A DNA stretch of 64,000 bases, from contig NZ_MHZG01000001.1 in the NCBI RefSeq assembly GCF_001830325.1, positions 620,001 to 684,000 on the forward strand. Direction: 5' to 3'. Within the stretch, counting starts at the first letter, position 1; the number at the start of each line of letters is the position of its first letter. The stretch is from Polynucleobacter sp. GWA2_45_21. GTDB lineage: Bacteria > Pseudomonadota > Gammaproteobacteria > Burkholderiales > Burkholderiaceae. The notes below the pieces were generated by a model. The model was not told the DNA's origin. It saw nothing but the letters and a program-made list of their open reading frames with translations, and did not search any database. Made by a program: the position numbers and the translations under genes. Shown in pieces: positions 1 through 7,972 of this stretch.

Positions 1-290
1 ACGATTTTGGGCAACAAGAGCCGGGTAGCAATAAAGACATTGCCGACTTCTGCAAAAATACCTATGACGTGAAGTTCCCCATGTTTGCCAAGAGCGCAGT
101 CAGCGGCAGCAACCCGAATCCTTTATTTAAGATGCTCATTGCCAAAACTGGTACAACTCCTAAATGGAATTTTTATAAATATCTAATTAATCGCAATGGT
201 AATGTAGTGGACTCATATGGCAGTCTGACTAACCCGACAAGCAGCAGCATTACCAGTGAGATAGAAAAACTTCTTGGAGAGAAAATTTAG
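1..290 (+). CDS. Glutathione peroxidase, C-terminal part (cut by window edge)
   Basis: Reads open from base 3 to a TAG at 288-290, giving about 95 residues; the gene starts upstream of the window. The first visible residues (DFGQQEPGS) match the conserved segment after the active site in glutathione peroxidases, and KWNFYKYLI carries the Trp and Asn of the Cys-Gln-Trp-Asn catalytic tetrad. The catalytic Cys and Gln lie outside the window. The family reduces hydrogen peroxide and lipid hydroperoxides using glutathione or thioredoxin; which donor is used cannot be told here. Its stop overlaps the GTG start of the next gene by one base, so it is probably the first visible member of the operon running to 4529. 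Confidence 0.88.
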   Translation, partial: DFGQQEPGSNKDIADFCKNTYDVKFPMFAKSAVSGSNPNPLFKMLIAKTGTTPKWNFYKYLINRNGNVVDSYGSLTNPTSSSITSEIEKLLGEKI

Positions 291-1678
291 TGGTTAAGAA
301 AAAAGTTGCCATCATTGGCGCTGGTATTTCTGGCTTAGGATGCGCATACGCATTAAGACAGCACCCAGACTTAGATCTCACCGTATTTGAAGGTGGCAAT
401 CATATCGGTGGTCATAGCAATACAGTAGATCTCACACTAGACACTTCTGAAGGCAAGGTGTCTCATGGAGTGGATACTGGCTTTCTAGTATTTAATCGCA
501 AAACCTATCCTCGATTAGTTCGTCTATTTGAGGAAATTCAAGTGCCGATTGCACCATCAGAGATGTCTTTTTCTGTATCAATTGATGCGAGCGAAAAAAC
601 GGGGCATGCCAAAAAGATTGAATGGGCTGGTAATGACATCAATTCCTTCTTTGGACAAAGAAGCAATTTATTCTCATTGTCATTCTGGAGAATGGCTTAT
701 GACATCTTACGCTTCAATCGTTTAGCCACTCGACTCGCAGAAGAACAAATTACTGCCAAGCTTGAATACTCAGAACCGGATGAGCGTATTAAGGATTTTT
801 TAGATCGTAATCACTTTAGCACTAGCTTTAGAGAAAATTATTTCCTGCCAATGATTGGTGCCATTTGGTCATGCTCTGTTGAGCAGATGCTGGAGTTTCC
901 AATTCAGACAATGGTCCGCTTCTGTCATAACCATGGGCTTTTACAGATTCAAAATCGCCCACAATGGCTTACTGTTAAAGGTGGTTCGCGAGAATATGTG
1001 AAGCTTTTGGTTGCAGTCCTGGAGAAACATCAAGTCCAGTTTGTGCGCGAATCCGTTTCCCGTGTCAACACCTGTCAAGCAGAAAATTCTCAGGTCGAAG
1101 TCATTACCCCTTCAGGGTCACACTGGTTTGATGAAGTAGTGATGGCTTGTCATAGCGATCAGACTTTAGACTTAGTACATGGTATTGACCAAGATGCCCG
1201 AAATATTTTGGCCTCCGTACCCTATCAAAAGAATCGTGCAATTTTGCACACTGACAGGAATTTTCTACCAGCTACTGAGCGCTGCTGGGCTGCCTGGAAC
1301 TACACTGCAAAGTCTGGTGCAACACCAAGCGCACAACAACACGTCAGCGTCAATTATTTAATCAACCGCTTGCAACCTCTGCCTAAGGCATTCGAGAGTA
1401 CGCAGATTATTGTGAGCCTGAACCCACTAACTGATCCAAACCCATCACTAGTTCATGAAGAAATTCATTACTCGCATCCAGTATTCGATATGCGTGCTGT
1501 CCAGGCTCAAAAGGAGCTCCCTTTAATTCAGGGCAACTCCTCAATTTGGTATTGCGGTGCATGGACTGGCTTCGGCTTTCATGAAGATGGCCTCCGTTCA
1601 GGTGAATTGGTAGCGATGGATCTGATGGAAAAAATTGCTCATCGCGTTCTACCTAGCTCGATTAAAGATGTTCAGTAA
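290..1678 (+). CDS. FAD-dependent amine oxidase-like flavoprotein (COG2907 type)
   Basis: A 462-residue flavoprotein starting at a GTG that overlaps the peroxidase stop. The N-terminus has the dinucleotide-binding fold VAIIGAGISG (about residues 6-15) followed by an acidic strand end and a GGH turn, as in amine oxidase/protoporphyrinogen oxidase-type enzymes. Near the C-terminus CGAWTGFGFHEDGLRSG is the usual FAD-closing motif. The substrate is unknown. In many proteobacteria this family sits next to DUF1365 and a cyclopropane-fatty-acyl synthase homologue, exactly as here, so a role in modifying membrane fatty acids, perhaps oxidation of an acyl chain, is inferred. It ends directly before the ATG of the next gene. 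Confidence 0.85.
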   Translation: MVKKKVAIIGAGISGLGCAYALRQHPDLDLTVFEGGNHIGGHSNTVDLTLDTSEGKVSHGVDTGFLVFNRKTYPRLVRLFEEIQVPIAPSEMSFSVSIDASEKTGHAKKIEWAGNDINSFFGQRSNLFSLSFWRMAYDILRFNRLATRLAEEQITAKLEYSEPDERIKDFLDRNHFSTSFRENYFLPMIGAIWSCSVEQMLEFPIQTMVRFCHNHGLLQIQNRPQWLTVKGGSREYVKLLVAVLEKHQVQFVRESVSRVNTCQAENSQVEVITPSGSHWFDEVVMACHSDQTLDLVHGIDQDARNILASVPYQKNRAILHTDRNFLPATERCWAAWNYTAKSGATPSAQQHVSVNYLINRLQPLPKAFESTQIIVSLNPLTDPNPSLVHEEIHYSHPVFDMRAVQAQKELPLIQGNSSIWYCGAWTGFGFHEDGLRSGELVAMDLMEKIAHRVLPSSIKDVQ

Positions 1679-2464
1679 ATGAATTTGCCAACGATTAATT
1701 TTGGGACGGTAAAGCATCGGCGTTTTCGCCCCGCTAAAAATGCGTTTGGCTATGGTGTATTTACTTTATCCATTCCAATGCGCGCACGCAGGAATGATCC
1801 AACATTACTCAGCAAGCATGGTCTTAGAGACAATCAATTCGGACTTTTCTCATTCTTCGACCAAGATCATGGCTTAGGTAATGGGGATAGCCTGTCCTGG
1901 ATGGAAGAAATCCTTGAGGCAAATCATATTCAGCATATTGATGGTGAGATCTGGTTACAAACCTTTCCGAGGGTGCTGGGCTATGTCTTTAACCCTGTCA
2001 GCTTTTGGATCTGCACTCAAGCCAATGGTCAGGTTCAGGCTGTATTGGCGGAGGTAAACAACACCTTTGGGGAGCGACACTGCTACTTACTTCATCATGA
2101 TTCTGGAGCAGCACTGCAATCTGGAGAGACTCTGGTGAGTAAGAAAGTGTTTCATGTGTCGCCTTTCTGTGACGTGAGTGGGGAATACCACTTTCGCTTT
2201 TTGTTTTCTCAAGACAGTCGCTCCAAGAGAAATATTGTTTGTCGAATTGAACTCCATGAGGATGGGAGTCCATTGATTAACACCAGCATCAGCGGTCTAG
2301 CCCAACCCCTGACTAAAAGCGCACTTTATCTTGCCTTCCTGCGCTACCCTCTAATGAGTCTTGGCGTGATTGGCCGTATTCATTGGCAGGCATTGAAATT
2401 ATGGTTAAAAGGTGTACCCTTTCATTCAAAACCTAAACCACCAGAACTTGAAATTACCCGATGA
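1679..2464 (+). CDS. DUF1365 domain protein
   Basis: A 261-residue protein that spans the whole DUF1365 family. Recognisable conserved blocks are the start HRRFRPAKNAFGY, LQTFPRVLGYVFNPVSFW in the middle, and EVNNTFGERHCYL. The biochemical role is not established. The ATG immediately follows the stop of the flavoprotein gene, and the last four bases overlap the ATG of the Cfa-like gene (ATGA), so translation is probably coupled. DUF1365 genes are almost always next to Cfa-like methyltransferases, and in Rhodobacter sphaeroides such a pair belongs to the singlet-oxygen response. No signal peptide is obvious. Confidence 0.85.
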   Translation: MNLPTINFGTVKHRRFRPAKNAFGYGVFTLSIPMRARRNDPTLLSKHGLRDNQFGLFSFFDQDHGLGNGDSLSWMEEILEANHIQHIDGEIWLQTFPRVLGYVFNPVSFWICTQANGQVQAVLAEVNNTFGERHCYLLHHDSGAALQSGETLVSKKVFHVSPFCDVSGEYHFRFLFSQDSRSKRNIVCRIELHEDGSPLINTSISGLAQPLTKSALYLAFLRYPLMSLGVIGRIHWQALKLWLKGVPFHSKPKPPELEITR

Positions 2465-3756
2465 ATCGCCCCGGTCAATCATTACTATCTCGCCTCACAT
2501 TCTCCCGTCCGGAGAAGCGAGAATCAAAACAACAACAATATCGCACAAGTACACGTACCCTCTTAGGTCTCTTAGCGCAATTGAGAAGTGGGCATTTGGT
2601 TCTCACATTGCCAAATAATGAAGTAAGGGAATTTGGAGACAACTCAGACCAACTGCATGCAGAGATTCAAGTTTTAGATTGGTCTGTATTTAAGCAAGTT
2701 TTATCTCATGGTGATATTGGCTTTGCTGAGAGTTATATTCGAGGTGAGTGGAATACGCCAGACCTCAAGGCTGTTCTAGAGCTAGCTATTCGAAACCGCA
2801 CCATTCTAGAAAAAGCAATCTATGGAAGCTGGTTAGGCTCCATAGCGTATCGCCTAAGACATTGGTTTAGAGATAACTCCAAATCTGGGAGTCGTAAAAA
2901 TATTCATGCTCACTATGATCTAGGGAACGCCTTCTATACCCTTTGGTTAGACCCCTCCATGAGCTATTCAAGCGCATGGTTCTCAGAGGGTGACAAGCAA
3001 TCACTGATGGAGGCGCAGCGCGCCAAAATCAAACGCATACTCGACTCCATTCACGCCAAACCGGGTGACCAACTTCTAGAGATTGGCTGTGGTTGGGGTG
3101 GATTTATGGAAGAAGCCATACGCAATGGCAATCAAGTTACCGGCCTGACTTTATCCACGGAGCAAAAAGCCTTTGCAGATACCAGACTTCAAAAGGTCAA
3201 TGCAGAGGTGGATAATCAACAACAATTCGAGGTTCGCCTTCAAGACTATCGAGACTGCGCTGAGCAATTTGATGGCATTGCCTCCATTGAAATGTTTGAA
3301 GCAGTCGGCGAAAACCATTGGAATGAATATTTCCAAGCGGTTGCAAAGCGCCTCAAAGCAGGTGGCCGTGCCTGCATCCAAACTATCGTCATTGCAGAAG
3401 ACTTATTTGATCGCTATCGTCATAACACCGACTTTATTCAGCAATACGTTTTCCCAGGCGGCATGTTGCCCTCGCCCTCTAAATTTAAGGCTGCTGCAGC
3501 TCATGCGGGTTTAGAGGTGGAGGCTGAGTTTGCATTTGGTTCTGACTACGCTAAAACCTTATGTCTATGGCGCGATAGCTTTAATCACAAGATTGAAGAA
3601 ATCTATCGACTTGGCTTTGATGAGGCTTTTATTCGACTATGGAATTTCTATCTCATGTATTGCGCCGCTGGATTCTCCGAAAAGAATATTGATGTTGTGC
3701 AATACACCCTCAAACACCAAGATGCTATTCACTCAGGTGATGCCCTGCGCCCATGA
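2461..3756 (+). CDS. Cyclopropane-fatty-acyl-phospholipid synthase family methyltransferase
   Basis: A 431-residue protein. It has an N-terminal lipid-binding domain, the HAHYDLGNAFYTLWLD substrate motif around residue 150, the SAM-binding motif LLEIGCGWGGF near residue 205, and a C-terminal YCAAGF block resembling the essential Cys region of Cfa enzymes. Members transfer a methyl group from SAM to a double bond of a phospholipid acyl chain at the inner membrane, giving a cyclopropane ring or a methyl branch. With the adjoining flavoprotein and DUF1365 genes it may not be a plain cyclopropane synthase; furan fatty-acid or methylated-chain chemistry is possible. It overlaps its neighbours by 4 bases on each side. 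Confidence 0.88.
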   Translation: MNRPGQSLLSRLTFSRPEKRESKQQQYRTSTRTLLGLLAQLRSGHLVLTLPNNEVREFGDNSDQLHAEIQVLDWSVFKQVLSHGDIGFAESYIRGEWNTPDLKAVLELAIRNRTILEKAIYGSWLGSIAYRLRHWFRDNSKSGSRKNIHAHYDLGNAFYTLWLDPSMSYSSAWFSEGDKQSLMEAQRAKIKRILDSIHAKPGDQLLEIGCGWGGFMEEAIRNGNQVTGLTLSTEQKAFADTRLQKVNAEVDNQQQFEVRLQDYRDCAEQFDGIASIEMFEAVGENHWNEYFQAVAKRLKAGGRACIQTIVIAEDLFDRYRHNTDFIQQYVFPGGMLPSPSKFKAAAAHAGLEVEAEFAFGSDYAKTLCLWRDSFNHKIEEIYRLGFDEAFIRLWNFYLMYCAAGFSEKNIDVVQYTLKHQDAIHSGDALRP

Positions 3757-4529
3757 AACAAAAAGGAATTAATTCATTTGTAAATCAACGCATTTGGATC
3801 ATTGGCGCTTCCAGCGGAATTGGTGAAGCCTGCACTCAAGCCTTCATCAAGGCTGGTGCAAAAGTCGCCCTCTCTAGTCGTCGTGCTGAGCGCCTCAATG
3901 CCCTTTCCAAATCAGCACGGTCGGGACAAGCATTAGTACTCCCCCTTGATGTCACAGAGCAAGAGCAGATCGTCTCTGCCTACCAAAATATTCTAGATAC
4001 CTGGGGTGGCCTGGATCTTCTGCTATTTGTTTCGGGTGTATATACCCCATTACGCGCTGACAATTTTGAGTTTGAGATTGCACAGAAGACAATCGATGCC
4101 AACCTGCTCGGCCCTATGAGAGCAGTGAGTATTGTTTTACCCAATATGCTCAGAGAGCATGCTGGTCATATTGCCATCGTGGGTAGCGTGGCTGGATACA
4201 GTGGATTGCCAAAAGCGCTAGCCTATGGACCAAGCAAAGCAGGGATTATTAATTTCTGCGAAACCCTGTATTACGACTTACTGCCACAGGGTGTGAGCGT
4301 GCACATGATTTCACCAGGGTTTGTGGCCACAGAAGCGACCGCACAGAATGATTTTGAAATGCCAGCACTCATCACTGCTGACGAGGCTGCAAAAGAAATT
4401 CTCGCAGGACTACAGGCTGGAGAGTTTGATATTCACTTCCCTAAGCGGTTTTCAGGATTTTTAAAATTCCTCAGAATCCTGCCCTACCCACTCTATTTTT
4501 GGATCGTACGACGCTTCGTCAAAATCTAA
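3753..4529 (+). CDS. Short-chain dehydrogenase/reductase
   Basis: A 258-residue classical SDR. The nucleotide-binding motif GASSGIGEA lies near residues 17-25 and the catalytic YGPSK (YxxxK) near residue 155, with an upstream Ser in GSVAGYS. The usual NNAG motif is replaced by VSGVY. The hydrophobic C-terminus (LRILPYPLYFWIVRRF) could anchor it to the membrane. The ATG overlaps the Cfa-like stop (ATGA), so it is the last gene of the operon. NAD(P)-dependent reduction or oxidation of a lipid intermediate is inferred from context; the substrate is unknown. It converges with dsbA with only 9 bases between the stops. Confidence 0.85.
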   Translation: MKQKGINSFVNQRIWIIGASSGIGEACTQAFIKAGAKVALSSRRAERLNALSKSARSGQALVLPLDVTEQEQIVSAYQNILDTWGGLDLLLFVSGVYTPLRADNFEFEIAQKTIDANLLGPMRAVSIVLPNMLREHAGHIAIVGSVAGYSGLPKALAYGPSKAGIINFCETLYYDLLPQGVSVHMISPGFVATEATAQNDFEMPALITADEAAKEILAGLQAGEFDIHFPKRFSGFLKFLRILPYPLYFWIVRRFVKI

Positions 4530-4538
4530 GACTTTGAA

Positions 4539-5201
4539 TTACTTGTACTTATCCTTGCGGATTTTTTGCTCTAAGAAATCCATTACTGCAATCGCTTTAG
4601 CTTTAGTCCCAGCAATGGATGGAGAGGTCACATAGCGACCCTGCATCACAATAGTTGGTACGCCATCAATACGATAGGTGTCAGCCATCTGTCTTGCAGC
4701 ACGGGCTTTAGACACAACAGCAAATGAACGGTAAGTAGCCAAGAAAGTATTGCGATCAATACCTTGGGAAGCGACCCAATCAGCAATCTCATTTTCAGTC
4801 ATGAGACGCTTATTTTCTTTATGCATGGCATACATGACTTTGTCATTCATCGCCTCGCCCTTACCCATAGCCTCTAAGGCATAGAACAGCTGGCTGTGAG
4901 GCATGAAGTCATCACGAAAGGCAACAGGTACTTTACGGAAGGTGACGTCTTTTGGTTGGCGCTTGAGCCATGCACTGAGCTCGGGCTCAAAGTCATAGCA
5001 ATGCGGGCAACCGTACCAAAAAAACTCGATGACCTCAACCTTGTTCTTAGACTCAACTGGTTGAGGGATAGGAAGAATGCGGTAATCAAAACCCTCTTCA
5101 ATCTTAGGGCTTTGCGCACTAGCAATGCCTGAGAATGAAACCGCCAAACTCAGAATAGTGGCAGATAAAAAAGTTCTCTTTGATTTAGATAATGTAATCA
5201 T
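4539..5201 (-). CDS. dsbA: Thiol:disulfide interchange protein DsbA
   Basis: A 220-residue periplasmic oxidase that introduces disulfide bonds into exported proteins and is re-oxidised by DsbB. A signal peptide runs to about residue 29 (cleavage after ASA). The thioredoxin-fold active site CPHC is at 65-68 and the cis-proline loop GVPT has Pro at 182. The CPHC spacer is the classic strongly oxidising DsbA sequence. The ATG overlaps the stop of the SPOR gene by 4 bases, so it is the distal gene of an argS-SPOR-dsbA operon, an order common in Burkholderiales. Confidence 0.95.
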   Translation of the reverse strand: MITLSKSKRTFLSATILSLAVSFSGIASAQSPKIEEGFDYRILPIPQPVESKNKVEVIEFFWYGCPHCYDFEPELSAWLKRQPKDVTFRKVPVAFRDDFMPHSQLFYALEAMGKGEAMNDKVMYAMHKENKRLMTENEIADWVASQGIDRNTFLATYRSFAVVSKARAARQMADTYRIDGVPTIVMQGRYVTSPSIAGTKAKAIAVMDFLEQKIRKDKYK

Positions 5202-5812
5202 GATTTACTAGATTTGATAACGTTTGGTTTAATGCCCATACTATTTAACTTATCTCGCACGGGATTGCTTTCTTCAACACTGTTATACGGACCCACACGA
5301 ACACGCCATAGTGTGTTGCCCTCACTTGTGATCTCACTTAATTGAGACTGAATACCCTGAATAGCTAAACTGGCTTTTTGAGCATCTGCATCCGCGCGCT
5401 TATTAAATGCGCCAACTTGCAAGAAATAAATTGCATCAGATTTTGCGACAGGGGCTGGAGGCGCTTCAGCAGGCTTCTTACCATTAGCTAAATCAGCAAT
5501 TGGGTCTGAGGTATCGGCGGCAGGTGCTGCAGACTTACCTTGTAAAGGTTTATTCAAATCTAGCGGCTCTGCGGGGGCAGCAGCTTCACCTTCAGCAGGC
5601 GCTGGTCCTGATTTAATGGTTAAGGGAAGATTGGGGGCTCTCACTCCAGGGCGCTCTTGGGGCGTGTTTTTTGAGAGGTAAAAAGCGATCACAAAAGCAA
5701 CACCCAAGCCAACCCCAAGCCCTAAGATAAAGCCAAGGATAGTGCCACCATACTCTGAGCTCGTAGATTGAGTCTTTGGAGTGAAGCTGGCGTGTTGATT
5801 GTCTTTTTTCAT
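5198..5812 (-). CDS. SPOR domain protein
   Basis: A 204-residue protein with a short cytoplasmic N-terminus, one membrane helix at about 22-46, a Pro/Ala-rich linker (about 50-125), and a C-terminal SPOR domain at about 128-202 beginning YFLQVGAF. SPOR domains bind glycan strands stripped of stem peptides and take proteins such as FtsN and DedD to the division septum. This single-pass layout is that of an FtsN-like division protein, though equivalence to FtsN is not shown. It lies 50 bases downstream of argS and overlaps dsbA. Confidence 0.88.
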   Translation of the reverse strand: MKKDNQHASFTPKTQSTSSEYGGTILGFILGLGVGLGVAFVIAFYLSKNTPQERPGVRAPNLPLTIKSGPAPAEGEAAAPAEPLDLNKPLQGKSAAPAADTSDPIADLANGKKPAEAPPAPVAKSDAIYFLQVGAFNKRADADAQKASLAIQGIQSQLSEITSEGNTLWRVRVGPYNSVEESNPVRDKLNSMGIKPNVIKSSKS

Positions 5813-5862
5813 CGTGTCCCCATCCTTCTTTTTACTTCTTAAGCGCTAACGAGTCCTACAGC

Positions 5863-7590
5863 CTACATCTTAGCGGGTGCTGATACACCTAATACTTTTA
5901 ATCCATTTTCAAGCACTTGGCGAGTCGCCGATAGCAATGCAAGACGAGCTAATTTCAATGCAGGGTCATCCACCAAAACGCGGTCTGCGTTATAGAAGGT
6001 ATGGAAATCTCCCGCCAAATCACGCAAGTAGAAAGCCAATGCATGTGGAGCTAAATCTGCCGCTGCATCAGTGAGCATTTCTGGATATTCAGCTAGACGA
6101 CGCAAGAGATGATCTGAGGCTTTACTTTGTAGCAGGGAAAGATCCGCGCCCTTCAGGTCAGAAACCTGACCACCCCATTGAGTCAAGATGGAGCAAATGC
6201 GCGCATGAGCGTATTGCACATAGAACACGGGGTTCTCATCATTTTGCTGTAAAGCCAAATCAACATCAAATACAAACTCCGTATCAGCTTTGCGGGAGAT
6301 GAGGAAAAAACGTACTGCATCACGTCCACGCTGTAGCGCAAGCTCACGTTCATCAGGAGTCATCTCTGGCGTAACACCGCCGGACCACTCAACCAAGTCA
6401 CGCACAGTCACATAAGAACCTGCACGCTTAGAAATTTTGACTTCCTCGCCATGGCGCATCACAGTCACCATCTTGTGAAGCACATACTCGGGGTAGGTTT
6501 TCGGAATCCCCCAACCGCGCTTCTGAGCTACACCTTGTAAGCCTGAGCGTACGCGAGCGATCGTGCCATGGTGATCACTACCTTGGATGTTAATCACTTT
6601 TTCAAAGCCACGATTCCATTTGCTGGTGTGATAGGCAACATCAGGCACGAAGTAGGTGAAGCTACCATCAGACTTTCTCATGACGCGATCTTTATCATCG
6701 CCATCGTCGGTTGTCTTTAGCCAAAGCGCGCCTTCAGACTCATAGGTCTTACCAATACTCTGTAGCTCGTCGACAATTTTTGCAACACTACCATCGGTAT
6801 ACAAAGAAGACTCTAGGTAATAGCAATCAAACTTGACGCCAAATGTTTTCAGATCGATATCTTGTTCATTGCGCAAATACGCCACGGCAAATTGACGAAT
6901 AGCCTCAATATCATCTTTATATTCAGATGAAGCCTTAAAAGCAGCGGCAATTTCCGCAATGTATTCACCGTTATAAGCACTCTCTGGCCAAGCAGCATCG
7001 CCTGGCTTAAGCCCGTTTAATCGAGCCTGTACTGAGAGAGCTAAATTCGCAATCTGTACACCAGCGTCGTTGTAATAAAACTCGCGGTGCACCTTAATAC
7101 CTTGAGTTGCCAATAAGTTTGCCAAGGCATCGCCGAGTGCAGCCTGACGGCCATGACCAACGTGTAGTGGTCCAGTGGGATTGGCAGACACAAACTCAAT
7201 CATGGCGCTGGAGACTGGGGCTACTTCTGGAGCTAACTGACCAAACTGGGGTCCTGCCGTGAGGACCTCTTGCACCACCGCAGTTTTAGCCGCATTACTC
7301 AGGCGGAAGTTAATAAATCCAGGGCCCGCGATTTCGCATGAAGCAATAAGGTCACCATAGCCGGGTTGCTGTTCCAAACGCTCAACCAGTGCTTGCGCCA
7401 GTTCCCTGGGATTTAGTTTCCAAGCCTTAGAAAGCTGGAGGGCAATGTTACAAGCAACATCACCATGGTCTACCGCCTTAGGGCGCTCTAAACGAGGTAT
7501 TGGGGCGTCACCCAAACCACGCTCCTGAGCCAAACCCTGGAGGGCAGCGCTCAGCATTTCAATTAAACGATTTTTATTAGTTAACAACAT
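5863..7590 (-). CDS. argS: Arginyl-tRNA synthetase
   Basis: A 575-residue class I aminoacyl-tRNA synthetase that charges tRNA-Arg with arginine in the cytoplasm. The N-terminal Arg-tRNA synthetase domain is followed by [13 protein letters not shown] with the HIGH-like HVGH at 143-146. A KMSKS-like stretch (VKISKRAG) lies in the second half, and the C-terminal DALR anticodon-binding domain contains the [14 protein letters not shown] segment. Length is normal for the family. It is the first gene of the argS-SPOR-dsbA operon and is divergent from the DUF1840 gene, with 35 bases between the starts. Confidence 0.97.
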   Translation of the reverse strand: MLLTNKNRLIEMLSAALQGLAQERGLGDAPIPRLERPKAVDHGDVACNIALQLSKAWKLNPRELAQALVERLEQQPGYGDLIASCEIAGPGFINFRLSNAAKTAVVQEVLTAGPQFGQLAPEVAPVSSAMIEFVSANPTGPLHVGHGRQAALGDALANLLATQGIKVHREFYYNDAGVQIANLALSVQARLNGLKPGDAAWPESAYNGEYIAEIAAAFKASSEYKDDIEAIRQFAVAYLRNEQDIDLKTFGVKFDCYYLESSLYTDGSVAKIVDELQSIGKTYESEGALWLKTTDDGDDKDRVMRKSDGSFTYFVPDVAYHTSKWNRGFEKVINIQGSDHHGTIARVRSGLQGVAQKRGWGIPKTYPEYVLHKMVTVMRHGEEVKISKRAGSYVTVRDLVEWSGGVTPEMTPDERELALQRGRDAVRFFLISRKADTEFVFDVDLALQQNDENPVFYVQYAHARICSILTQWGGQVSDLKGADLSLLQSKASDHLLRRLAEYPEMLTDAAADLAPHALAFYLRDLAGDFHTFYNADRVLVDDPALKLARLALLSATRQVLENGLKVLGVSAPAKM

Positions 7591-7625
7591 AGATAAGTGA
7601 GTTTATCAGGTGGTAAGCTATCGAA

Positions 7626-7943
7626 ATGATCTATCAATTTCGCTCCAAAGCGGGTCCTGACGTCATCATGCTGGCCGATCTGACCCAGCGAATCTTTGAT
7701 ATTTTGGGTCGCCCATTAGAGCCCAGAGGTATTTTGACGGTTGAGCAACTGCCAACCCTCATCATCGCCTTAGAAACAGCCATCCTCAAAGATTTGGAAG
7801 ATCGGGCTAAAAGCAATACAGCCGATCAAGAAAATACTGAAAAACCGAAGCTTGCCGATAGACTGGGGCAGCGCGCCTATCCCTTTCTGGAACTTATGAA
7901 GCAGGCTAAAGCCAAGGATGAACCGGTGATGTGGGGGGTTTAA
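7626..7943 (+). CDS. DUF1840 domain protein
   Basis: A 105-residue cytoplasmic protein, essentially all DUF1840. It starts MIYQFRSKAG and contains MLADLTQRIFDILGR and the conserved GILTVEQLPTLIIALE block. No function is known for the family, which is largely restricted to proteobacteria and common in Betaproteobacteria. It is divergent from argS and convergent with metH (29-base gap). No catalytic motif, signal peptide or membrane helix is visible. Confidence 0.85.
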   Translation: MIYQFRSKAGPDVIMLADLTQRIFDILGRPLEPRGILTVEQLPTLIIALETAILKDLEDRAKSNTADQENTEKPKLADRLGQRAYPFLELMKQAKAKDEPVMWGV

Positions 7944-7972
7944 ACCCCAGCACCCCACTCCAGTACGGCAGA

